From: an uncultured Ruminococcus sp.
GTDB lineage: Bacteria; Bacillota; Clostridia; Oscillospirales; Ruminococcaceae
Length of the DNA: 64,000 nucleotides
Assembly (NCBI GenBank): GCA_947176415.1
Contig: CAMWQJ010000001.1
Coordinates: 1-64,000 of the forward strand
Reading direction: 5' to 3'
Each line of letters begins with the position of its first letter. Position 1 is the first letter of the stretch. The position numbers were made by a program, and so were the translations under genes. Shown here one piece after another: positions 18,023 through 27,637 of this stretch. The notes beneath the pieces are model-generated. The model saw nothing but the letters and a program-made list of their open reading frames with translations. It made no database searches and had not been told where the DNA came from.

Positions 18023-18988
18023 ATGTATAATAATAAAAATCTTTGTTTTGCCGATTTTGAATTTACCTGTGGCTATAAAATAAACAAACTCAAAAGTGAG
18101 ATTCTTTCCGTCGGGATTGTCATATGTGACAGCAGATACATAATAAAGGAAAAATTCTACTGCACGTGCAGACCGCATCTTTTTCCGACGCTTACAAGAC
18201 AGTGCATGAAACTGACACACCTCAGACAGCGTGAAATTGACAATTCACCCGACAGCAACGACGTTATGAGAAGTGTAAACAGCCTCCTGAAAAAATATGA
18301 TATTGATTTTGTCTTTGTGTGGGGAAATTTCGACAGGCATGGCTTTATATCCGATATCCAGCAACATACAAGATTTAAAAAAGAGTGCGGAAACATCAGG
18401 AAAGTAAGCAAAATGATAGTTGATATACAGGCGGATATGACTGAAAAAATGAATCTTCCCGAAGCCGTCAATATAAAGGAGCTTGCCTCGGCATTTGATT
18501 TTCAGCCTGTTTCTGGGACTTTTCACAACGCCATCAACGACGCACTCGCACTTTACGTAATACATAAGGCTGTAAATACGGAAAACGTCATGGAAAACGA
18601 AAAACTCTCAGCCATAAGAAGAGAACGTATTGAAAAGAGGGAACAGAATCAACTTAAATCCGAAAAGAAACGCACGGAAATTGCTTTTTCCGTACCGCTT
18701 TCCGAGTCAGAAAAAATTTATTATGAGGAAATAAAAGGAAATGCGAGAAAGGAGATTGACTTTATAATATTAAGAAGCAAGATTATTTCAGTCATGCAGA
18801 ACAATCCCTCCGACAGTGAATTTATAATTGTTCATTTCAGGGAAAACGGTGCAGTAAAGGCAATTCCGAAAAGAAAATATAATTATACTTTACAGCGACT
18901 TTCTGAAAAGTCTGTTGAATTTAACCGTGAGAATTTTTCAGTAATAATACTTGAGGAGTGCAAGGAAAAAGAAACCGTAAAACTATAA
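18023..18988 (+). CDS. DEDD 3'-5' exonuclease-domain protein
   Basis: DFEFTCG (motif I), WGNFDRHGF (motif II), FHNAINDALALYVI (motif III); extra C-terminal region. Confidence 0.82.
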   Translation: MYNNKNLCFADFEFTCGYKINKLKSEILSVGIVICDSRYIIKEKFYCTCRPHLFPTLTRQCMKLTHLRQREIDNSPDSNDVMRSVNSLLKKYDIDFVFVWGNFDRHGFISDIQQHTRFKKECGNIRKVSKMIVDIQADMTEKMNLPEAVNIKELASAFDFQPVSGTFHNAINDALALYVIHKAVNTENVMENEKLSAIRRERIEKREQNQLKSEKKRTEIAFSVPLSESEKIYYEEIKGNARKEIDFIILRSKIISVMQNNPSDSEFIIVHFRENGAVKAIPKRKYNYTLQRLSEKSVEFNRENFSVIILEECKEKETVKL

Positions 18989-18993
18989 AAAAA

Positions 18994-19029
18994 GGGCGGA
19001 TATTTTTTTTATTTATCCGCCCTGTTTTT
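18994..19029. terminator. Bidirectional intrinsic terminator
   Basis: GGGCGGATA...TATCCGCCC then TTTTTT. Confidence 0.85.
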
Positions 19030-21540
19030 TTATTTTTTTGCATATGAAAGAGTCTGTGCTATTTTTTCAAAATCCCTTGGGGTGATGTTCAGGTCGTTGC
19101 GGACGGTTTCTATTAATTTTTCCGTAACCGGTGATATTGTCTTTTCGGAATTTATAAAATTGCGGTATTGTATTCCGACCGATTTTATATCAAGAACATT
19201 TTCTGCAAAACTTCTTGCACTGTTGCCTGTTTTTATACGTATATCGGAATTTTCGGAAAGTTTTTTCAGCGTGCTGTATATCTGATTTACTTCCTCGGTT
19301 TCGCCCGTTTTGTCGGCGGACGGTATTTTTATACAAGCCCCGTCGGGTATTTCCGAAAAACTTCCTATATCGTTCACAACGGAACATTTTCCCTTTGCGA
19401 GAATACGCATAAGACTTCCGCTTGTCTCTCCGTTGTATGGATAGCGGAGGTTAAGGCATATATCGGTCATATCGATATATTCATTGAATTTCTCCATATC
19501 CGTATAGCCTGTGAGAGTTATTTTTTCAGAGATATTTTCTGAATTTATAATTTCGTCGAGCTTTTTTTTCATATCGTCATGGAATTTTCCGACAAGAACA
19601 AGATGCACATTATCATTATTTTTTGCAAGCCTTGCAAAAGCCTTTACAATCGGAATAATTCTCTTTGTCTCGTGTATTCCTCCGAGTGCGGAAATAATAA
19701 TTTTATTATCGTCAAAACCGTTTTTCCGCTTTGCCTCAGAAGTATTTTTCAGCGGTTCAATTTTTGCGTAAAGCGGTATTACTTCAACATTTCTTGCTAT
19801 GTTTTTCATGAGAAGATTTTTCTTTGCGTACTCGCTGTGAACGATAATTCTGTCAGCCGAATCAGCCAGATAGCTGTTAAGGACGATATTATAAATATCG
19901 GGGTTTGCTGTACCGCTTTTAAGGGAATTTATATACATATCGGGGGTGTCAATGTCGCTGTCAATAAAGGTTTTATACATGGCATAATTGCCCTTGTTTA
20001 CCGTCATGGAATAATGGCAGAAAGCCCCGTGCAGATTCAGGTCGTGCAGAACCATAGTTCCGTGGTATTGCTTTATATAAGGGTACATATAAACGTGATA
20101 TTCGGAATTTCCAACCTGAAAAATAGTGTCATGATATTGATTTATTCTTTTCGGATAGGCTCTGTATGAATAAATATTCACATTCTGCGGAAAAACCAGA
20201 ACAGGATTATAATTTTCCTCAATAAAAATATCTATATCAAAATACTGCGACAGTTCGTTTATTATATCCTGACTGTAGTCTGCAATTCCCGACTGTAAAG
20301 GCGGAAGAGGAGTAAAGACGGCTATTTTTTTTCTGATGTCTCCGTTGATTTTTTCACATACTGAAATATTATCGAGGAGAGAGATTATATTGTCATTTAT
20401 CTTGTCCCAGCGGTATAAATCAAGCCTTTTCATACCTCTTTGTGCATAGTCGTCAAGAATTTTTTCGTCGCTGAGAATTTTTGCCATGCCGTCCGCAATA
20501 CTCCTGTCATCATAGGCATTTACAAGTATAACAGCCTCTCCGCCTATTTCCACAAGGCTCGAATTATTGGCAGTTAAAACAGGCGTACCGCAAGCCCATG
20601 CCTCGACGATGGGAAGTCCGAAACCCTCGTATTTTGAGGGAAAAGCCATAAGCACAGCGAGGTTGTAAAGTTTTAAAAGCTCGTCGTCGGTGACAAAATT
20701 TGTGAAAATAATATCGTCTTCTATATGCCTTGCTCTCGCAACCGTTTTAAAGCCGTTTATACTGTTTTCGGAGAGTTTGCAGACAACCGCAAGCTGATAT
20801 TTTTTTCTTATATTTTCAGGCATCAGGGCATACGCACGTATCAGACCATCAATATTTTTTCGGCTGTCCTCTCCGCCCGTACACATAATAAAAGGCTTTG
20901 TTATGCCGAATTTTTCTAGAAGCAAAATTTTTTCGCATTCGGGTATGTCAATGATTTTATACCTGTCGTCAACAGCTCCCCAGATGATTTTTATTTTTTC
21001 TGGACTGAAATTAAGATATTTTATAAGGTCGGTTTTTACGCTTCCAGATATAACGAAAAGTTCGTCAGACCAGCGGAGATTTTCAATGCACTTCATATAA
21101 TCTTCACGGACGTTTCTGTCTTTCAAATATCTGTCCTGCATGACATAGGGAATTATATCATAGACCGTCGAGACGACTTTTACACCGTAAAACCATTCTT
21201 TTCGGTACTTCATGATACTGTCAAAAGGCGACGTTATATAGAAAATATCAATATTATTTTCACGGATATATCTTTTTATTATATTTCCGATAACGTCGCT
21301 GTATTTTTCAGAAATAAGCGAATTATTTTCGCCCGTGTAAATAAAATCCTCTGTAAGATTTGATTTATTTTCAACCAAATCAGCAAGGGAAAAATCGCCG
21401 TCAATAAGGTTAAGGAAAAAATAATGATTGTTTTTATCCCTTTCAATCATGCCTGTAAACTGGCTGAGGGCGTAATTTCCTATGCCTCTGTTACGACTCA
21501 TATTTCCGAGGATTGCCACAGCGTCAAAAGCTATATTCAT
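19030..21540 (-). CDS. Tandem GT4-type glycosyltransferase (two GT-B modules fused)
   Basis: First GT4: FPSKYEGFGLPIVEAWACGTPVLTANNSSLVEIGGEA; second: GGIHETKRIIPIVKAFARL...NGETSGSLMRILAKGKCSVVNDIGSFSEIP. Confidence 0.9.
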   Translation of the reverse strand: MNIAFDAVAILGNMSRNRGIGNYALSQFTGMIERDKNNHYFFLNLIDGDFSLADLVENKSNLTEDFIYTGENNSLISEKYSDVIGNIIKRYIRENNIDIFYITSPFDSIMKYRKEWFYGVKVVSTVYDIIPYVMQDRYLKDRNVREDYMKCIENLRWSDELFVISGSVKTDLIKYLNFSPEKIKIIWGAVDDRYKIIDIPECEKILLLEKFGITKPFIMCTGGEDSRKNIDGLIRAYALMPENIRKKYQLAVVCKLSENSINGFKTVARARHIEDDIIFTNFVTDDELLKLYNLAVLMAFPSKYEGFGLPIVEAWACGTPVLTANNSSLVEIGGEAVILVNAYDDRSIADGMAKILSDEKILDDYAQRGMKRLDLYRWDKINDNIISLLDNISVCEKINGDIRKKIAVFTPLPPLQSGIADYSQDIINELSQYFDIDIFIEENYNPVLVFPQNVNIYSYRAYPKRINQYHDTIFQVGNSEYHVYMYPYIKQYHGTMVLHDLNLHGAFCHYSMTVNKGNYAMYKTFIDSDIDTPDMYINSLKSGTANPDIYNIVLNSYLADSADRIIVHSEYAKKNLLMKNIARNVEVIPLYAKIEPLKNTSEAKRKNGFDDNKIIISALGGIHETKRIIPIVKAFARLAKNNDNVHLVLVGKFHDDMKKKLDEIINSENISEKITLTGYTDMEKFNEYIDMTDICLNLRYPYNGETSGSLMRILAKGKCSVVNDIGSFSEIPDGACIKIPSADKTGETEEVNQIYSTLKKLSENSDIRIKTGNSARSFAENVLDIKSVGIQYRNFINSEKTISPVTEKLIETVRNDLNITPRDFEKIAQTLSYAKK

Positions 21541-22667
21541 GCTTTTCCTCCTCCTGTGATTCTGCTGTCCGTGAATATTGAATTTATACCTGTAAACGCA
21601 AATTCCGTATATCCGTTTTTTTCCATAATGTCAATTATTTCCTGATTTTTTTCACCGACTGTCAGACCGTTTTTATAGCCTATCATTTCGCATATTATTA
21701 TAAGCGGACGGAATTTTTCAAAGTCGGTCATTTTCATTATGGCAAGTTCCATTCCCTCTATGTCAATATTCATTATGTCGGGTGCTTTTTCGGGAAAATA
21801 TTTTTCCGTTATTTCGTTTATTGTTACTGATTCTACAGATACAGTCTTTTCTATTTTAAGTTCGGGATTTTCCTTTATAAAGCCCATTACAGCATTTAAA
21901 TCGGAGCTTGAAAGACCGTCTCCGTTAAGTATATAGAAATCTGTATTTCCGCAAGGTTTTTCCGTAAGGCACTTATTTATCACAATATCTTCAGGTCGCT
22001 GTTCGGCAAGTTCACGTGCAAGTTCAGGATTTGCCTCAAGAAGAATCCCCCTCGCACCCTCCGAATAAAAACCGTAAGTATTGCTTAAATGTACGGCATG
22101 ATTTGCCCCTAAATCAAGATATGTTATATCCCTGATATTCCTGCGGAGCGTGCTTAAAATATACCTGATAATATTATCCTCGCCAGACTGTGAATAAGAA
22201 ATTTTTATTTCTTTTATTTCATTTTCTTTTGCGGTTACTGTATTTTTTTTCATTTCGTCAAGCTGTTTTTTCAGACCGTCAATTTCCCTTGTGAGTTCTT
22301 TAATACTTTTGCTGAGATTTTCAACATTTTCCAGTTTATTTTTAATATCTGAAATTTCATTGTTTGTCTCGGACGAAAAAATATTGTTTGCGGAATTATA
22401 TTCCGTCTGCTGTATCATACAAGGCTCGACAAACCAGAAAGTAAGACGGCGTATAAGCCTTTTAAAAAGCCTTGTTATTTTTTCCGCAGTGGTTTCCGCC
22501 GTGATTTCCCTGTAGGAACGATTTACGGCTGTAATATTCATTTTGTAGAGTGCATCAGCCATAATCCTGTTTGTTCCGTCTGATATATGCGAAGATTTTT
22601 CGGGAATATCTCCGCATAGTTTTTTCATTATAACTTCCGTTTCTGTTTTATCAAAATCAATACTCAA
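21537..22667 (-). CDS. FkbM family methyltransferase with N-terminal coiled coil
   Basis: SQSGEDNIIRYIL...YLDLGANHAVHLSNTYGFYSEGARGILLEANPELARELAEQRPEDIVINKCL...DIMNIDIEGMELAIMK. Confidence 0.9.
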   Translation of the reverse strand: MSIDFDKTETEVIMKKLCGDIPEKSSHISDGTNRIMADALYKMNITAVNRSYREITAETTAEKITRLFKRLIRRLTFWFVEPCMIQQTEYNSANNIFSSETNNEISDIKNKLENVENLSKSIKELTREIDGLKKQLDEMKKNTVTAKENEIKEIKISYSQSGEDNIIRYILSTLRRNIRDITYLDLGANHAVHLSNTYGFYSEGARGILLEANPELARELAEQRPEDIVINKCLTEKPCGNTDFYILNGDGLSSSDLNAVMGFIKENPELKIEKTVSVESVTINEITEKYFPEKAPDIMNIDIEGMELAIMKMTDFEKFRPLIIICEMIGYKNGLTVGEKNQEIIDIMEKNGYTEFAFTGINSIFTDSRITGGGKA

Positions 22668-22670
22668 AAT

Positions 22671-23939
22671 TTATAACCTCCAATTGTGCCGAATGCTGAA
22701 ATAGCCCATGTTTCTTTCGTCGGAGACAACTTCAAAACCGCAGTAATTCCTGTAAAAATCCATCGGCGTACCGTCAGAATCCACAACAGCCACATTCAGA
22801 ATATATTGTCCCGAAAGCAAAGGCAGTTTTTCTATATCAACCGAAATAGTTCCGTCCGTATTTATATTGTCTATTTTCAGCCTGTCTATCTGCGTGTTGT
22901 TTCCGTAAAGACAATCGCCGTTTAAATTGTAAAAACCAAATCCGAATACATATTCATCAAGGGGCTTGTTTATATGATAATTTATCTTTATTGTGAGACT
23001 TTCACCCGTGCGGAAAATTCTTTTGTCTTTTCCGCTGTTGTCCAGCATTTCGGCTTTCGTTATCTCAATATATTTAAGACCGAAACGGTTGGCGGAATAA
23101 TCTATAATATCATCATCAGATTTATTTTTTTCGTCGGCGTCAGTTTCTTTTTCGGAATTTTTTTCCTCTGTCTGCAATATTTCAGTTTCGGGATTTCTGT
23201 CAATTTTTTTCTGATTCATAAAATTCATATATGCGTCAATTACCTTGTCTGAGCGACCCTCTTTTACAATAAGACCGTCATTAAGCCATATGGCACGGTC
23301 GCAGAATTTTTCAATCGTCCCCGAGTCGTGAGTGACTATAATAATTGTAACGCCGTTGGACTTCAATTCACGCAGACGATTAAAGCATTTGGTCTGAAAA
23401 TTGGTATCGCCGACCGCCAGTATTTCGTCAATAAGCAGAATATCGGCATTCACATTTATTGCGACGGAAAAAGCAAGTCTCATATACATACCCGAAGAAT
23501 ACGTGCGCACAGGATTATCTATAAAGTCGTTGAGTTCGGAAAAATTAATTATATCATCAAGTCGGCTGTCGATTTCCTTTTTTTTGAGACCGAATATGGA
23601 GGCGTTTGTGTAAATATTTTCCCGTCCGCTCATGTCGGGGTGAAATCCCGCACCGAGTTCGATAAGGCTTGAAACTCTGCCGTGCATGATAATTTCACCG
23701 CTGTCGGCATACATGATTTTTGTCAGAAGTTTCAGCGTTGTGCTTTTTCCGCAACCGTTGTGACCGATAAGCCCGAGAGCCTCGCCTTTTTTTACTTCAA
23801 AGCTAATTCCCCTGAGAACTTCACGGACTTCATATCTGTTGCGTTTATGAAATAAAAGCCTTTCTTTCAACTGAGACCCTTTGTCAAAATATATTTTAAA
23901 TGACTTTTTTATATTTTTAACTTCTATTGCATTTTCCAT
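22671..23939 (-). CDS. Polysaccharide ABC exporter ATP-binding protein (Wzt/TagH-type) with C-terminal Wzt-like domain
   Basis: GHNGCGKSTTLKLLTKI Walker A, YSSGMYMRLAFSVAINVNADILLIDEILAVGD; about 150-aa C-terminal beta domain; ATG 23939 preferred. Confidence 0.93.
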   Translation of the reverse strand: MENAIEVKNIKKSFKIYFDKGSQLKERLLFHKRNRYEVREVLRGISFEVKKGEALGLIGHNGCGKSTTLKLLTKIMYADSGEIIMHGRVSSLIELGAGFHPDMSGRENIYTNASIFGLKKKEIDSRLDDIINFSELNDFIDNPVRTYSSGMYMRLAFSVAINVNADILLIDEILAVGDTNFQTKCFNRLRELKSNGVTIIIVTHDSGTIEKFCDRAIWLNDGLIVKEGRSDKVIDAYMNFMNQKKIDRNPETEILQTEEKNSEKETDADEKNKSDDDIIDYSANRFGLKYIEITKAEMLDNSGKDKRIFRTGESLTIKINYHINKPLDEYVFGFGFYNLNGDCLYGNNTQIDRLKIDNINTDGTISVDIEKLPLLSGQYILNVAVVDSDGTPMDFYRNYCGFEVVSDERNMGYFSIRHNWRL

Positions 23940-24715
23940 TATAATTCCTCCGCAAAATGCCTTTGTAACCTGATAAAAAGAAAATGCCCTGCAACAAGGA
24001 ATACAGAGCCGAGAACAAACGAGGATAAAAGTCCCGAGAGTTCGGGAACAGTCCTGTAATAAAGCACAGCCCTGTAGCATTCTATGATGTGCGTCATGGG
24101 ATTAAGATTGAATATTGGCAGAAGATTTTCGGGAACTATGGCTTTATCATACATTATGGGAGTCATGTACATAAGAGCCATTGAGATAATGCCGAGAATG
24201 TGTTCCAAGTCCCTGAAATATACCGTAACGGAAGAAGCGATTAAGGCAGTACCGAGGGCAAGTATATACTCCGCAAACATGATTACGGGCAGGCATAGAA
24301 GTGCAAGGGGATTTATTCCGTTGCCTGAAAAAATCACCACCGCAAACACTACAATAAAGCTCAGAAGCATATTTACAAAACAGCTTGTAACGTATGAAAT
24401 CGGTATAACCTGACGTGGAAAGTATATTTTCTTTATCAAATCTTTCTGTGCGACTACCGACGAAGCACCGCCGGTCAGCGATGAGGAAAAGAATATCCAC
24501 GGAATAAGTGCGACAAAAAGATATAAATAATATCTTTCCGTGTCTGTTTTTAATATAAGACTGAAAACAACAGTATAGACAATAAGCTGTAAAAGGGGAT
24601 TTATGAAAGTCCACATAAACCCGAGGAACGAGCCTTTATAACGCCCTCTGAGGTCTTTTCTCACAAGACTGAAAATCATCTGCCTGTAGTCAAATATTTC
24701 TTTCAGTGTTTTCAT
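23939..24715 (-). CDS. Polysaccharide ABC exporter permease (Wzm/TagG-type)
   Basis: RKDLRGRYKGSFLGFMWTFINPLLQLIVYTVVFSLIL...YFRDLEHILGIISMALMYMTPIMY. Confidence 0.93.
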   Translation of the reverse strand: MKTLKEIFDYRQMIFSLVRKDLRGRYKGSFLGFMWTFINPLLQLIVYTVVFSLILKTDTERYYLYLFVALIPWIFFSSSLTGGASSVVAQKDLIKKIYFPRQVIPISYVTSCFVNMLLSFIVVFAVVIFSGNGINPLALLCLPVIMFAEYILALGTALIASSVTVYFRDLEHILGIISMALMYMTPIMYDKAIVPENLLPIFNLNPMTHIIECYRAVLYYRTVPELSGLLSSFVLGSVFLVAGHFLFIRLQRHFAEEL

Positions 24716-24744
24716 TTGATTCTCCTTGACTGTTATTGTCAGTT

Positions 24745-24774
24745 ATTATACCACGATAAAGGCAGAAAAGTCAA
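24745..24774 (-). promoter_or_regulatory. Promoter of the glycan export locus (TTGACT-N18-TATAAT)
   Basis: Reverse complement of ATTATA-N18-AGTCAA. Confidence 0.65.
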
Positions 24775-24790
24775 TATAAATTACGTCATG

Positions 24791-24819
24791 TTGACTTCAC
24801 GGGCAGTATATGGTATAAT
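24791..24819 (+). promoter_or_regulatory. Divergent promoter of the YitT-family gene
   Basis: TTGACT-tcacgggcagtatatgg-TATAAT (17-nt spacer). Confidence 0.8.
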
Positions 24820-24858
24820 ATTTACTGTATTAAATTAAATATATAAAAGGAGTATTAT

Positions 24859-25740
24859 ATGAATAAAATAACTTCGCTTTTCAGAAAAATAAAGCCGTTC
24901 AATCTTATTATGCTTACTGTTGCAGGAATTATAAACGCATTTGGAATAACGATTTTCCTTATGCCTGTAAATCTCTATGACAGTGGTATTTCGGGGACAT
25001 CAATGCTTTTGTCTCAGCTTACTTCCGAAAGTTTTTCCCTGTCTATATTCCTGATTCTGCTCAACGTGCCATTGTTTCTTTACGGTCTGAAAAAACAGGG
25101 CGGTATGTTTACTTTCTTATCGATATATGCGGTTGCGGTTTATTCGCTGACATCATGGCTTATAACCGATGTGCTTCCCGTTGACGTAAGCACAGCTTCA
25201 CCGCTTGCCGAAAAAGACTTGCTGTTGTGTGCATTGTTCGGAGGGGTTATTTCGGGAATCGGTAGCGGTCTTGCCATACGTTTCGGAGGTGCTATGGACG
25301 GAATAGAAGTTATGGCGGTTATTTTTGCCAGACGTCTCGGACTTTCCGTCGGCAGTTTTGTAATGTTCTATAATGTAATTCTCTACATAATATGCGGTTT
25401 TGCCATAAACAGCTGGATTCTTCCGCTTTATTCAATCGTGACTTATACCGCCTCGCTGAAAACTGTTGACTATATAGTTGACGGTCTGCAACGTTCAAAA
25501 TCAGCTATGATAGTAACTTCAAAGTCTGACATGATACGTCAGGAATTATTGAAGGAGTTCGGCTGTGGTATAACTCTCATAGACGCAAAGGGCGGTTTTT
25601 CGGGTGCAGATGTAAAAGTCCTGTATTTTGTGGTAAACCGTTTTCAAGTGATAAAACTGAAAAATATAGTCCACGAAATAGACCCCCTCGCCTATATAAC
25701 ACTAAGTGAAGTTGCGGATATATTCCGTTCAAATTCATGA
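24859..25740 (+). CDS. YitT family membrane protein (DUF161 + DUF2179)
   Basis: GIINAFGITIFLMPVNLYDSGISGTSMLLSQL; SGIGSGLAIRFGGAMDGIEVMAVI; C-terminal DUF2179-like domain. Confidence 0.92.
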   Translation: MNKITSLFRKIKPFNLIMLTVAGIINAFGITIFLMPVNLYDSGISGTSMLLSQLTSESFSLSIFLILLNVPLFLYGLKKQGGMFTFLSIYAVAVYSLTSWLITDVLPVDVSTASPLAEKDLLLCALFGGVISGIGSGLAIRFGGAMDGIEVMAVIFARRLGLSVGSFVMFYNVILYIICGFAINSWILPLYSIVTYTASLKTVDYIVDGLQRSKSAMIVTSKSDMIRQELLKEFGCGITLIDAKGGFSGADVKVLYFVVNRFQVIKLKNIVHEIDPLAYITLSEVADIFRSNS

Positions 25741-25744
25741 AAAT

Positions 25745-27145
25745 TTATGCCTGTGTTCTGTTGGATATAAATTTTTTGATAAGACCGAATATAATGCCGA
25801 CAATAAGTTCAAAACCGCCTGTTGCGAGTGCGAACATACCGAAGTCCGTAAATAATTCAGAACCGATATAGCAGATAAAATTTCCCGTCTGACTGTATGC
25901 AAGCGGAGTAACGACTACAGTACCAAGACCCGAAACCAGACATATTACGCCTGAAAATATAAATATAAATTTATAGAATCCCATGAAATACCGCCCACGC
26001 CTGTCCGTTATAACGGCAGTCCAAATCATAAGCACTATAATAAGTGCAAGAATAACGCTGAGGGTTATAAAGGAAAAAATATATCCGCAGACTGCAAAGT
26101 CAAAGCCTGTTTCTTTTTTCCATTCGTCAACCGAAAGAACAGTATCAGCCCAGCCGTGAGTTGAATTATTAATCATAACACGGAAATCATTTTCATTCAG
26201 GTGACTGAAATCAGAATGGCTGAACATATATTCCGCCATATAGTCAACCGTGAGACTCGGTTTGTCACCGCCGTTAAGAAGATAGTCCGCATAGACCGCC
26301 AGATTATCGGATGTAAAATCACTGAGACCAAGACCGAGAATAAAGCTCCTGAAATCTTTTTTGTCGGCAAGACCCATTGTTATATTGTTGAAGTCCGTTT
26401 CTCTGTAGAGATAGTCATTGACAGTCTCGCCGTTTCTGAAAGACGTATCACATTCAAGAAGAGTTTCTACATCAACTTTTTCAAAGCTCTTTTTTATAAC
26501 ATCTCCCGAAAAGCCTGTTTTTATGCAAAACATGAGACTTAATGTCGTCAGGAGCAAAGCAGTGAAAAGTGTTACTATGCCTGCTCCCGAAAGTCTCAGA
26601 AAACCCACCTTTACAGGCTTTTCATATTCAGGCTCTGGGGGTGGAGGCGGATAATAGCCGTTATCATATTCGGGATAATAGTCCTGCGGAGCGTTGTTGT
26701 TATAATATTCCTCTTCGTCGTTTTCATAGTCGTTATCATAATCATTGTCATAATTATAATCATCATATTCTTCATAAAGCGGAGGAATATTCTGTATTTC
26801 CTCTTCGTTTTCATATCCGTAAATGTCGTTATTTTCTTCTGTTTCTTCAGGAATGTTCTTGTAATTTCCCGTAAGTTCTTTTATCTTGTCAATATCTTCC
26901 GAATGATTTTCGGGAAGAGCCTTTATGTGCTTTAAAGTCTCAGGAATAGTTATTGTCTCGTCCATTGTTTCAGGTGTATCTGTAATTTTTTCCATTTCGG
27001 ATTCTTCAGGCTTTATATCCGAGGGCTTTTCAAGTGATATTTTCGGCTTTTTATTTTCAGCCGTGGCACTGTATATTTTAGCACCACATTTTTTGCAGAA
27101 AAAAGAATTATCGTCAATCTGTTCACCGCAAGTGCCACAAAACAT
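25745..27145 (-). CDS. Zinc-ribbon membrane protein with acidic, Tyr/Asn-rich linker
   Basis: MFCGTCGEQIDDNSFFCKKCGAKI; low-complexity YEEYDDYNYDNDYDNDYENDEEEYYNNN...; several C-terminal TMs. Confidence 0.85.
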   Translation of the reverse strand: MFCGTCGEQIDDNSFFCKKCGAKIYSATAENKKPKISLEKPSDIKPEESEMEKITDTPETMDETITIPETLKHIKALPENHSEDIDKIKELTGNYKNIPEETEENNDIYGYENEEEIQNIPPLYEEYDDYNYDNDYDNDYENDEEEYYNNNAPQDYYPEYDNGYYPPPPPEPEYEKPVKVGFLRLSGAGIVTLFTALLLTTLSLMFCIKTGFSGDVIKKSFEKVDVETLLECDTSFRNGETVNDYLYRETDFNNITMGLADKKDFRSFILGLGLSDFTSDNLAVYADYLLNGGDKPSLTVDYMAEYMFSHSDFSHLNENDFRVMINNSTHGWADTVLSVDEWKKETGFDFAVCGYIFSFITLSVILALIIVLMIWTAVITDRRGRYFMGFYKFIFIFSGVICLVSGLGTVVVTPLAYSQTGNFICYIGSELFTDFGMFALATGGFELIVGIIFGLIKKFISNRTQA

Positions 27146-27186
27146 AATAATTTCACTCCTTAATTATTTTATAATATTACATTAAT

Positions 27187-27215
27187 ATTATATAACATTA
27201 ATCGTGATATGTCAA
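27187..27215 (-). promoter_or_regulatory. Promoter of the zinc-ribbon membrane protein gene
   Basis: Reverse complement of ATTATA-taacattaatcgtgata-TGTCAA. Confidence 0.75.
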
Positions 27216-27347
27216 TAATTATTTCCAATAGAGCGATAATTCTGCTCTGAGTATATGCTGTTTCATGATATATAAGTGAAAAATGCACAATTTGATGTTC
27301 GTATAAAGTGCTGAAATATAAAAAAATCACAAAAATTTATGTTTATA

Positions 27348-27376
27348 TTGATTTTGCGGAAATAAAGTGCTATTAT
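27348..27376 (+). promoter_or_regulatory. Promoter of the ilvB leader transcript
   Basis: TTGATT-ttgcggaaataaagtgc-TATTAT (17-nt spacer). Confidence 0.65.
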
Positions 27377-27409
27377 ATTAGATAAAGAGTATTCAGGAGG
27401 TATGGCATA

Positions 27410-27520
27410 ATGAAATATGTATTTATTCTTTCGGATATAGTCATTATAGTCGGCACAGTCCTTTGTGGTTTGTGTCGTGATTCGTTCTGCCCGATAACCT
27501 CTGATAATTCTCTTGCCTGA
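27410..27520 (+). CDS. Candidate BCAA leader peptide MKYVFILSDIVIIVGTVLCGLCRDSFCPITSDNSLA
   Basis: CAGGAGG RBS 11 nt upstream of ATG; 11 of the first 21 residues are I/L/V; followed by a terminator, then ilvB. Confidence 0.72.
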   Translation: MKYVFILSDIVIIVGTVLCGLCRDSFCPITSDNSLA

Positions 27521-27558
27521 TTTGTCCGTATCATAAATCAGTGCGAGGACGTTATAAA

Positions 27559-27593
27559 GAGCCTCCGGCAGAATGTCGGAGGCTTGTTTGTTG
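27559..27593 (+). terminator. Attenuator-type intrinsic terminator upstream of ilvB
   Basis: GCCTCCGGCA-GAA-TGTCGGAGGC followed by TTGTTTGTT; ends about 45 nt before the ilvB ATG. Confidence 0.8.
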
Positions 27594-27637
27594 ATATGGC
27601 AAATCAAAAAAATCTATTCAAAAAGGACTTTTTAATT

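Noticed and set aside
23940-24080. 47-residue Cys-rich N-terminal extension of the Wzt-like ATPase
   Set aside because: Lies inside the upstream permease gene; ATG 23939 has an RBS and begins the ABC domain.
27263-27607. Minus-strand 114-aa ORF over the ilvB leader region
   Set aside because: No family match and it runs through the promoter, leader peptide and terminator of ilvB; likely chance.
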